Assembly (NCBI GenBank): GCA_019359075.1 | Contig: JAHHIB010000026.1 | Location: 1-64,000 of the forward strand | DNA: 64,000 nt | Origin: Kalymmatonema hyalinum WJT4-NPBG1 | GTDB taxonomy: Bacteria > Cyanobacteriota > Cyanobacteriia > Cyanobacteriales > Nostocaceae | Reading direction: 5' to 3' | In this document: positions 33,810 to 41,527 of the stretch, one piece after another | How positions within the stretch are numbered: the first letter of the stretch is position 1 | Layout of the letters: the number at the start of each line of letters is the position of its first letter | Notes under the pieces: generated by a model | Told to the model about the DNA's origin: nothing | Databases searched by the model: none | Seen by the model: the letters and a program-made list of their open reading frames with translations, nothing else | Made by a program: the position numbers and the translations under genes

Positions 33810-34961
33810 TCACCCACTACTGCGGGTGATACCCAGTCTTTCAACTGGCTGTTCAGGCGTAAATTTCCCCTCTTCCAGGGGTATTTTTGATTCAGAAAAC
33901 AATATCAAGTTTAATGCAGCATTAATATCCCTATCCCAAACTTTTTTGCATTCAGGACATTGCCACTCACGGATAGCAAGGGTTAAATCTTCTTTGATAT
34001 ATCCACAATTAGAACATCTTTTAGAACTGGGGAAAAATCTATCTACGTAACGAATCTCACACCCGTAGATATCTCCTTTGTACTCTAGCATTGTGAGAAA
34101 ATTACCCCAAGCAACATCGCTAATATGTTTAGCTAGCTTACGGTTTTTTACCATACCTTTGATATTCAGGCTTTCAACTGATATTGCTTGGTTTTCACAA
34201 GTCAGTTTCCGGCTGATTTTATGCTGGTAATCTTGCCGTTGGTTAGCCACTTTTTCGTGAATCTTAGCTACAGATAATCTCGATTTGTCAAGATTGCTTG
34301 AACCTTTTTGTTTTCTGCTTAGCCTCCTTTGTCTGACTTTGAGTCGGGGTAAAGATTTCTGAAAATATCTTGGGTTCTCAAACTTCTCACCATTTGAAGT
34401 AATAGCAAATTCTTTGAGTCCTAAATCCAACCCTATCTTATTCCCGTTTAACGGTGCATGAGCAATATCAAGTTCAGTAACTATAGAAGCGTAGTATTTG
34501 CCAGATGGAGTTTTGGATATAGTTACATTTTTTGGAGTTCCCAATATCTCTCGATGAATCACCATCTTAAGAGGTGTCATCTTTGGTAGTTTTAGAAACC
34601 CGTTTTCACTTATTAAAAAGTGCTGTGGTACTCTAAATGATTGCCTATTACTTCTCTTTTTAAAATTTGGAAAACCTCCCAACTTCTTGAAAAATCGTGT
34701 AAATGCAGATTTTAAATCCTTCAGTGTTTGTTGTAGTGACTGGGAATTAACTTCTGTGAGCCATTCAAATTCAGACTTCAACTTAACCAACAGTTTTGCC
34801 CATTCTTTGTATCGCAGAGATTTTTTTGACTCCGCGTAAGCATCTGTAGTCACCCTCAAAAAGTAATTGTAGACAAATCTAGAGCAGCCAAAACATTTCG
34901 CCAAAAATGCTGACTGCTCGTTATTTGGATAGATTCTGAATTTGTAAGCTTTGTTTCCCAT
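33810..34961 (-). CDS. tnpB: TnpB RNA-guided nuclease / IS605 OrfB-type protein
   Basis: The protein is 383 residues from the preferred ATG at 34961 (MGNKAYKFRIYPNNEQSAFL), the usual TnpB N-terminus. The track start at 34994 adds 11 atypical residues. RuvC-like catalytic residues are present: Asp179 in KIGLDLGLKEFA, Glu263 in ISVESLNIKGM and Asp345 in VWDRDINAALN. The zinc ribbon cysteines are Cys316, Cys319, Cys335 and Cys338 (CSNCGY, CPEC). TnpB proteins cut DNA guided by an RNA made from the element's right end. All residues needed look intact, so this copy may be active. Its codons and AT content resemble the flanks. Confidence 0.9.
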   Translation of the reverse strand: MGNKAYKFRIYPNNEQSAFLAKCFGCSRFVYNYFLRVTTDAYAESKKSLRYKEWAKLLVKLKSEFEWLTEVNSQSLQQTLKDLKSAFTRFFKKLGGFPNFKKRSNRQSFRVPQHFLISENGFLKLPKMTPLKMVIHREILGTPKNVTISKTPSGKYYASIVTELDIAHAPLNGNKIGLDLGLKEFAITSNGEKFENPRYFQKSLPRLKVRQRRLSRKQKGSSNLDKSRLSVAKIHEKVANQRQDYQHKISRKLTCENQAISVESLNIKGMVKNRKLAKHISDVAWGNFLTMLEYKGDIYGCEIRYVDRFFPSSKRCSNCGYIKEDLTLAIREWQCPECKKVWDRDINAALNLILFSESKIPLEEGKFTPEQPVERLGITRSSG

Positions 34962-35267
34962 AAGCCTGATTCTAGAATACTTATCGCGCTTCACGTCAAT
35001 TAGCTAAGTGTCTCAGATCCTACACTGGCTCTCCCGCACCACACCCACTTCGTTGCGTATGGGGTCAACAGCCAGGATGATAAACAAGAGTGCAAAAGTC
35101 AATTGGATGAAAATTAAACCACAGATGGACACAGATGGACACAGATGAATAACTAGTGTAAATCTCGTGTGCAAGAGTGGTTCCAAAATTCATTAACCTG
35201 ATTTTTGCAAGAGGTGTAAGCGTGCATATTTTTTGGAATGCGTGATTTTTTCTACACCCTCTCAACA
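34962..35267. other. Intergenic stretch: TnpB 5' flank and repeat
   Basis: It contains the presumptive left part of the TnpB element and, at about 35108-35150, a copy of the 'cacagatggacacagatg' repeat family, with taggaatgcgtg-like words after it. No gene was found. Confidence 0.5.
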
Positions 35268-37880
35268 TCACATCATATTTAATGGGTCAATATCAATTGT
35301 TAAACTGACAGACTGAGGACAAAGTTTACGCACTTCCTCCCAATCTGGCAACTGTGGCAAGGCATCGGGCGCAAATTTTAGCAATATCTGCCAGCGGTAA
35401 CGATTCGCTACCCGTAAAACACTAGCTGGTGCTGGTCCCAAAATGTCTAACCCCTCATGTTGAGGCAAACTAGCTGCTATGATCTGTGCCGTATTCTCCA
35501 CTTGGATTGCCTCGCTACTGCTTAAGCGCAATAAAATCAATCGTCCGTAGGGAGGATAATTGAGTGCTTGCCTTTGTTCTAATTCGACATCTATGAAGGA
35601 CTGATAATTGTGATTTTGCACTGCTTCAATCACAGGATGTTCTGGGGTGTATGTTTGGATAATCACTCTTCCTGGCTCTTCTCCTCTACCAGCACGTCCA
35701 GCAACTTGTGTTAGGGTTTGAAATGCCCGTTCGCTAGCGCGATAGTCTGATAAATGCAGCAACCCGTCAGCAGCCACAACACCCACAAGTGTGACTTGAG
35801 GCAGATCCAATCCTTTGGTGAGCATTTGCGTACCGACTAACAAATCTGCTTCACCGTTGGCAAACTGAGTTAGAAGAATACGGTGCGCTCCTTTTGTGCG
35901 CGTGGTATCGCTATCAAAGCGGATGCAGCGCAATTCGGGAAACAGTTTTGCTAACTCCTGCGTGACTCGTTGGGTACCACTGCCGAAAAATTTCAAGTAT
36001 GGAGAACTGCATTCGGGGCAGTTTTGGGGATGCGATCGCACAAAGTTACAGTAATGACACCGTAGTATTTGTGGTGCATTCTCCTCTGTATGGTGATAAG
36101 CCAGCGACACATCACAGTTTGGACACTCTAGGGCATATCCACAACTGCGACAAGAGACAAATGTGCTGTGTCCCCGGCGATGGATAAATAAAATTCCTTG
36201 CTGACGGCGTTCTTGCAGCTGCTGCAAAGCTTGTTGCAGGGAACGACTAAATATAGAACGATTTCCTTGGTGCAATTCTTGCCGCATATCCACAACTTCC
36301 ACAGGAGGTAGAGGACGGGAGTAGATGCGTTCGGGGAGGGAGAGGTAGTGAGTGGGGGGGGATGAGGGGGACAAGGAAATATTTTCTCCCTTGTCTTCCG
36401 TGTCTTCCCCTGCTCCCTCTGCTTTGCAAACACTCACCCACGTCTCCAGTGAAGGAGTTGCCGAACCTAGCACCAAAGGACAGTTTTCTAACTCGGCTCG
36501 CCATTGGGCGACGGTGCGGGCGTGGTAGGTGGGGATGGGAGAATCTTGCTTAAAGCTGCTGTCGTGTTCTTCATCCAATATGATTAAGCCTAAGTTCGGT
36601 AGAGGGGCGAATACTGCACTTCGCGTCCCTATAACAACTTGGGCTTCTCCTGTCAACATTTGCCGCCAAGTGTCGTAGCGTTCACCGTCTGAAAGGGCGC
36701 TGTGGTAAACGCTGACTTTGTTCCCGAAACGAGCGGTGAAACGGTCAGTTAACTGGGGTGTGAGTCCAATTTCTGGCACTAAGACGAGAGCAGACTTGCC
36801 TTTCGCTAGTAGAGGGGCTATTGCTTGCAAATACACCTCTGTTTTTCCAGAACCTGTGACACCATGCAACAGCACCGTAGCACATCCATCTAGATGGGTA
36901 ATGACCCCTAACGCTTGCGATTGAGCTGGTGTTAGTATTTTTGTCTGTTCCACTGCTAGCAAACCTCCTTGCGTTCCATCTGCAAGTGGGGGGAACACAG
37001 GAGGAGTTCGTAAGACTTCTCGGTCTTGGATGACGATGTAGCCCTTTTGTTCTAACGTCTTAAGAATGGATGTACTTGTGTTACAAGTTTGTAACAGTTC
37101 AGTTTGCCACAACTCGCCGCCGCGCCTTCGCAGCACTTCCAAAACTTCTCGCTGGCGAGTGGTTAAGTCACTGTCAGATGTACTGCCTATAAGTGTGACT
37201 GCTTTTTGCTGTTTTGGTCGAGTTGGTCGTGGGGGTTCTAAATAACTTTCCACTAAACCCCGTCGCTGCAACTCCCGGACGCCCCGGTAAGCTGCTTTTA
37301 CTTGGCGTTGCAGGTAGAGGAAGCTGTAATCTCCATCTGCTTGCGCTTGTAAAAGTTCCAGAATTTGCTGCGCTGCTGGGGAGAGGAAGGGTAGGGGAGA
37401 TGAGCCAGATGAGCCAGATGAGGAGGATAGGGAGAGTATCGCCTTGTCCTTTGTAGTCAGGCGGATGCGACGCTGCGATCGCCCTAACAAACCGGGTGGT
37501 AAAGCTGCACGTATAACTTGAATGAGGGGTGTGTAGTAGTACGCTGCAACTCGATTCAAAAGTTCCCAATAAGTCGAGGGAAAAAAGCCTACACTAACGA
37601 CATCTTCTACATTCCGAACTTTTTCTAGTGGTAGATCGGCTGGAGGTTGTGTTAGAAAACGAATGGCGATTCCTCCTAACTGTTGCGTACCAAATGGCAC
37701 ACTTAAAATGTCCCCTGGTTTTACTTCCAACTGATCGCTTAGCCGATAGGTGTACAGTCCTGAACTTCCCGGACAGTCTACTAGCACTTCAATCCAACGA
37801 TTCTCAGTTCTTCCTGACTGGTACGATTCTCCAGCTTGCGCAACTACCAAAGGAGGCAAACTAACGCCATTCATGTACAT
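35268..37880 (-). CDS. priA: Primosomal helicase PriA
   Basis: The 870-residue replication restart helicase has an N-terminal DNA-binding domain (RWIEVLVDCPGSSGLYTYRL), a winged-helix part, Walker A GVTGSGKTEVYLQA, the DEEH box LIILDEEHDSSFKQD, and a zinc-binding region with four CxxC pairs (CRSCGYALECPNC, CHYC, CPEC). These are followed by the motif V/VI region VAGRAGRGEEPGRV. PriA reloads replisomes at collapsed forks. Two serine/proline-rich stretches, LSLSSSSGSSGSSPLP (encoded near 37378-37440) and a run ending ISLSPSSPPTHYLSLPE (near 36326-36425), are translated low-complexity DNA and make this copy longer than usual. Confidence 0.93.
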   Translation of the reverse strand: MYMNGVSLPPLVVAQAGESYQSGRTENRWIEVLVDCPGSSGLYTYRLSDQLEVKPGDILSVPFGTQQLGGIAIRFLTQPPADLPLEKVRNVEDVVSVGFFPSTYWELLNRVAAYYYTPLIQVIRAALPPGLLGRSQRRIRLTTKDKAILSLSSSSGSSGSSPLPFLSPAAQQILELLQAQADGDYSFLYLQRQVKAAYRGVRELQRRGLVESYLEPPRPTRPKQQKAVTLIGSTSDSDLTTRQREVLEVLRRRGGELWQTELLQTCNTSTSILKTLEQKGYIVIQDREVLRTPPVFPPLADGTQGGLLAVEQTKILTPAQSQALGVITHLDGCATVLLHGVTGSGKTEVYLQAIAPLLAKGKSALVLVPEIGLTPQLTDRFTARFGNKVSVYHSALSDGERYDTWRQMLTGEAQVVIGTRSAVFAPLPNLGLIILDEEHDSSFKQDSPIPTYHARTVAQWRAELENCPLVLGSATPSLETWVSVCKAEGAGEDTEDKGENISLSPSSPPTHYLSLPERIYSRPLPPVEVVDMRQELHQGNRSIFSRSLQQALQQLQERRQQGILFIHRRGHSTFVSCRSCGYALECPNCDVSLAYHHTEENAPQILRCHYCNFVRSHPQNCPECSSPYLKFFGSGTQRVTQELAKLFPELRCIRFDSDTTRTKGAHRILLTQFANGEADLLVGTQMLTKGLDLPQVTLVGVVAADGLLHLSDYRASERAFQTLTQVAGRAGRGEEPGRVIIQTYTPEHPVIEAVQNHNYQSFIDVELEQRQALNYPPYGRLILLRLSSSEAIQVENTAQIIAASLPQHEGLDILGPAPASVLRVANRYRWQILLKFAPDALPQLPDWEEVRKLCPQSVSLTIDIDPLNMM

Positions 37881-39080
37881 AGTTTCTAAATTAATAGAAC
37901 AGATATTTCTCTTACCAAAACAGTCCTAAGTGCCAAGTGCCGAGTGCTTAGATATCCCCTTTTTGTTTTCTATCCTCCAGAGTACTCAAGCCCTTAAAAA
38001 AATAGCGAGAAGCCCGTGAATTGATTCTTGGAGAAAAAGAAAATTTTTTTCTTGTTCTATCCCCTGGATTCATCCATAGGGATTGGCTTATAACTCAAGA
38101 CTTAGGACTCAGCACTGATAAACCAGTTTGTCTATCTTAACCAAGTTTCCTGAACTCTAACTGTATGCATTCGTTAACCAAAAATGTAATTGGCAATACT
38201 GTCATTAGACATAATACTTGATAAGTTTCGTCTTAGGTAATTGGGCAGAAAATTACTCCTAACTGGAGAAGGCAATAAAGATTGAATGTCTACTCAACGA
38301 AAGGAACGACAATCGCCGCTTTTTTCAGAAGATTTTCTCTGATTACTAAATAGGGAATAAGCCTTTTCCGCCCATTGATAGATATTCTATGCTGTAAGTA
38401 TGTGAGATCCTTTATCAGGAGAATACATTGCTAAACTTTTTACTTGCCAAATTCCTTGTACTGGGGAAAGCTCAAGAGCGATGCATAACCCCACTATCAA
38501 AACTCAGATACATTAAGCGACTACCTAGGCATAAAAAGTCAAAAATTTAGAAAATTACATGAATATTTAAGATTTTGGAGAGAGCCAAATGGAGTTTTTA
38601 TATTTTTTAAAATAGGGCAATTTTGATTGAGGAGGGTGTGAAATATTTTTTAATTAAGAAAAAAAGAGGAAAATATATGTTGGCAGTCTGAGAAAATGTT
38701 TATCAGGTGCAACTACCAGGATTAGTTAAGAACAGTATCTATCTGGAACCGACAGCTGAAGTCAACTGAGGTTTAAGTGTTAAGGATGAAGTATAAATAA
38801 ACCCCAAGAATAAATGAAGCGGGGATTCTCTGCCAGTGTTCCCTATTTTTTCATTCTTATGCCTTGATCCCAGCCTATGGTAAGTCACCTTCCAAACATC
38901 TTTACAGTCCTCAGCCTAAGACAGTTTTGCCAAAGCGGGAAATTCCTGTAATAACAGTATAGACAACGTTGATCAAACTCACAGAAATTATGGACAAAGG
39001 CTCGTATTCTATGATTCAACGGGTGTATTTGTCCCTCAGAAAAACCACCAAGCATTTTTGCAGAGCAGCTGTCACTAATT
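37881..39080. other. 1.2-kb gene-free region upstream of the sigma factor gene
   Basis: No plausible gene was found. The left part has degenerate 'aagtgccaagtgccgagtgc' and 'actcaagacttaggactcag' repeats (near 37929 and 38092). From about 38560 the DNA is AT-rich, then 38690-38900 contains compact, less AT-rich sequence with an aagaataaatgaa.../...ttcattctt inverted pair (38808-38857). This suggests a long transcribed leader or a small RNA gene before the sigma factor. No known RNA family was recognised. Confidence 0.45.
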
Positions 39081-40250
39081 ATGTACCAAACAGAGCAACA
39101 ATCCCTGAAGGAAACTATGAATATTGCTGACTTGGGAACAATGGAAACAATGGGAAGTGCTGCTGATAATGAAGAATTATTTATCACGTTAGATGCAGTG
39201 GCAGATGAAGAAGCCCCAATTGTTGTAGAAAATCTGGAAGCCGAAGATCGCGCAGGAGATCAAATGGCGGCGGCTCGTCCCTCGGGATATAACAAAACCG
39301 AGTATGATGATGCCGTCGGCGCTTTTTTTAAAGAAATGGCTCGATACCCGTTGCTAAAGCCAGATGAAGAGGTGGAATTAGCGCGGAGAGTCCGGTTTTT
39401 AGAGGAAATTAGAGAATTACAAGCTTCTTTGTCTGAACAACTAGGAGATGAAGCGAACAAGGCAACTGTCGCTTCCCATTTGGGGATGACAGAAAAACAA
39501 CTAGAACATCGCTTGTATCAAGGGCGAGTCGCAAAACGTAAAATGATTCGCTCAAACTTGCGGTTGGTAGTATCTATTGCTAAACGATATTTAAATCGCG
39601 GAGTTCCTTTTCTAGATTTAATTCAAGAAGGAGCGATGGGGTTAAATCGTGCTACGGAAAAATTTGACCCAGATAAAGGATATAAATTTTCTACTTATGC
39701 CTATTGGTGGATTAGACAAGCAATTACACGGGCTATAGCCAACGATGCCCGGACAATTCGCTTGCCCATTCATATAGTTGAAAAACTTAACAAACTTAAA
39801 AAAGCGCAACGCGAACTCAAACAGAGATTAGGGCGCAATCCTAGCGAAGAAGAAATGGCGGAAGCTTTGGAGATTCCCGCGCCACAACTACGCCAGTTGC
39901 AACAACTACGACGACAAGCACTTTCCCTCAACCACCGTGTTGGTAAAGAAGAAGACACGGAATTGATGGATTTGCTAGAAGATGAAGATAACCTCTCTCC
40001 AGAGGCGAAAATGAACGAAAGCATGATGCGCCAGGAGATTTGGGAAGTCTTAGGTGACGTACTTACTCCACGGGAAAAAGACGTCATCTCTCTGCGGTAC
40101 GGTTTAATTACCAGCGAACCCTGTACCTTGGAAGAAGTTGGCACTATGTTCAATCTTTCCCGCGAGCGAGTTCGCCAAATTCAAAGCAAAGCCATGCGGA
40201 AGTTGCGACGTCCTCACATCGCCAAACGCTTAAAGGGGTGGCTAGTATAG
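39081..40250 (+). CDS. Group 2 RNA polymerase sigma factor (sigma-70 family)
   Basis: This 389-residue non-essential-type sigma-70 has an acidic N-terminal tail (about 1-75), region 1.2 at DAVGAFFKEMARYPLLKPDEE, region 2 with KYKFSTYAYWWIRQAITRAI-type sequence (YKFSTYAYWWIRQ), region 3 (LPIHIVEKLNKLKKAQREL) and region 4.2 helix-turn-helix (CTLEEVGTMFNLSRERVRQI). The promoter-recognition residues resemble the primary sigma factor, but the N-terminus and the box EGAMGLNRATEKFDPDKG differ from SigA, so it belongs to group 2 (SigB-SigE). I could not decide which. Such factors direct nutrient, dark or heterocyst-related transcription. A very long upstream region suggests complex control. Confidence 0.9.
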   Translation: MYQTEQQSLKETMNIADLGTMETMGSAADNEELFITLDAVADEEAPIVVENLEAEDRAGDQMAAARPSGYNKTEYDDAVGAFFKEMARYPLLKPDEEVELARRVRFLEEIRELQASLSEQLGDEANKATVASHLGMTEKQLEHRLYQGRVAKRKMIRSNLRLVVSIAKRYLNRGVPFLDLIQEGAMGLNRATEKFDPDKGYKFSTYAYWWIRQAITRAIANDARTIRLPIHIVEKLNKLKKAQRELKQRLGRNPSEEEMAEALEIPAPQLRQLQQLRRQALSLNHRVGKEEDTELMDLLEDEDNLSPEAKMNESMMRQEIWEVLGDVLTPREKDVISLRYGLITSEPCTLEEVGTMFNLSRERVRQIQSKAMRKLRRPHIAKRLKGWLV

Positions 40251-40257
40251 TTAACGC

Positions 40258-40306
40258 TCAACAGTTAACAGTCAACAGTTAACAGTCAACAGTTAACAGT
40301 CAACAC
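40258..40306. repeat. Tandem repeat of a 14-bp unit
   Basis: caacagttaacagt is repeated three times with partial copies on both sides, directly after the sigma factor stop. It is the short tandem repeat (STRR-like) type common in Nostocales. Confidence 0.85.
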
Positions 40307-40371
40307 TCAATAGGAACCAGCGCTACAGGAGAGTTTACGTCTGTAGGCGACTGGCGTTCTAGAGTCAAAAA

Positions 40372-40450
40372 ACTTATGACTATTGACTATCGACTATAAA
40401 ATATGGACTAATGACTAATGACTAACAACTCATGACTCATAACTAATGAC
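40372..40450. repeat. Degenerate heptamer repeats (actaatg/actcatg)
   Basis: A run of near-identical 7-mers (tgactaa, tgactat, tgactca) extends up to and into the start of the GNAT gene. Its ATG lies inside one repeat unit (actaatgactt). This may affect translation initiation. Confidence 0.75.
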
Positions 40451-40940
40451 TTCGCGTAGCGATTTAATTTTGCGTTTTGCTGAACCAGGCGATTGCGATG
40501 TATTGTTTAAACTAATTAAAGCGCTGGCAGAGTACGAAAAATTATCTCATGCCGTCAATGGTGATGCTGTGGCACTAAAGGAGCATCTATTTGGCTCCCC
40601 AAGATACGTAGAAGCAATATTAGCAGAATACGCAGGGCAAGCTGTGGGGTTTGCCCTATTTTTTCATAATTATTCAACATTTTTGACAAAACCAGGAATT
40701 TACTTAGAAGATTTGTTTGTTTTACCAGAATACCGACAACAAGGTATTGGCAGAGAACTGATCACGAAAATAGCGCAGATAGCTGTAGAACGGGGCTGCG
40801 GAAGGTTAGAGTGGAGTGTTTTGGATTGGAACGAACCAGCCATTGCATTCTATCGCCGTATGGGAGCCACTATTTTAGATGATTGGCGAATTTGTCGCGT
40901 TACTGATGAGGGGCTGATAAAATTAGGTTGTCAGGGATAG
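40446..40940 (+). CDS. GNAT family N-acetyltransferase (SSAT-like)
   Basis: The 164-residue protein has the GNAT fold: LRFAEPGDCDVLFKLIKALAEYEKLS (family start), then YLEDLFVLPEYR with acetyl-CoA loop QQGIGRELI, and the C-terminal WNEPAIAFYRRMGATILDDW. The 'YEKL' N-terminus and 'DWNEPAIAFY' resemble spermidine/diamine acetyltransferase-like members, so a small amine substrate is possible but not proven. Translation starts within a heptamer repeat. No operon partner is evident. Confidence 0.88.
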   Translation: MTSRSDLILRFAEPGDCDVLFKLIKALAEYEKLSHAVNGDAVALKEHLFGSPRYVEAILAEYAGQAVGFALFFHNYSTFLTKPGIYLEDLFVLPEYRQQGIGRELITKIAQIAVERGCGRLEWSVLDWNEPAIAFYRRMGATILDDWRICRVTDEGLIKLGCQG

Positions 40941-41527
40941 AAATACATTGACAAAATTCATAAAATGTATATTTTAATTTAAGTCTCTACACCCAGGTAA
41001 AAGAGATTCCTGATAGCGGATGAATAGTAGATCAAAACTTCGGCGCGTGAAACTATTTCAAAGAACCTTGGCTTCTCCCAATACAGACGCTAGGCGAATA
41101 CTAAGGTTGGCTCATAGATGAAATGCTACTTGAAGATGTAGCAGCATAGGTGCTGGAACAAACCGACAAAGGCTAGAAGTAGCTCACGCAAAGGCGCAAA
41201 GAGAACCTTGTTAGTGTCTTTGTGTATTTGCGTGAGATAAATTTATGAATTCGCTTCCTGTACCAGAATACTACATATTTTTCTTTTGAGGAAGTTTTAC
41301 ACCTTGTCTTTTGACAATTATTCTGATCACCCGTAAAGTGACGAAGTCTCTTACTAAGCTAAAACACCTATTGATTGCCTAGTTTCAAAGTGAGGGTTGT
41401 TTTTTGTCATCAGTCGTTTGTAAAAACACGCGTACTAATGATGCTCATCACAAAAAATCAGGTGCAATTTTTATGTGGAACAGCTTAGGGTGCTGTGTCA
41501 TGAGAATTTTGTGTGGTGAGAGAGAAA
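40941..41527. other. 587-bp upstream region of the TonB receptor gene
   Basis: No gene. An imperfect inverted repeat, ctcacgcaaa (41183-41192) with tttgcgtgag (41227-41236), belongs to the widespread 'acgcaaag' cyanobacterial repeats. No convincing Fur box or cobalamin riboswitch was seen before the receptor gene. Confidence 0.5.

Larger units (their letters stand above)
33771..34994 (-). mobile_element. Solo TnpB element of the IS200/IS605 (IS1341-like) group
   Basis: The unit consists of tnpB with a hairpin beyond its 3' end. No tnpA (Y1 transposase) gene lies on either side within the window. It is inserted in the 3' region of the acyl-CoA dehydrogenase locus. The left boundary is probably in 34995-35060, where an accccatacgc/gtgggtgtgg partial hairpin can be drawn on the minus strand, but exact ends could not be fixed. 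Without TnpA in cis, movement would require a related element elsewhere. Confidence 0.65.

Noticed and set aside
38885-39187. 100-codon minus-strand frame before the sigma factor
   Set aside because: It overlaps the sigma factor start on the other strand and shows no protein-like features.
40258-40450. Possible CRISPR array
   Set aside because: The units are short, adjacent tandem repeats without unique spacers.
41390-41520. Possible cobalamin riboswitch or Fur box before the TonB receptor
   Set aside because: No conserved B12-box word or clear Fur site was found; the hairpin seen belongs to an 'acgcaaag' repeat.
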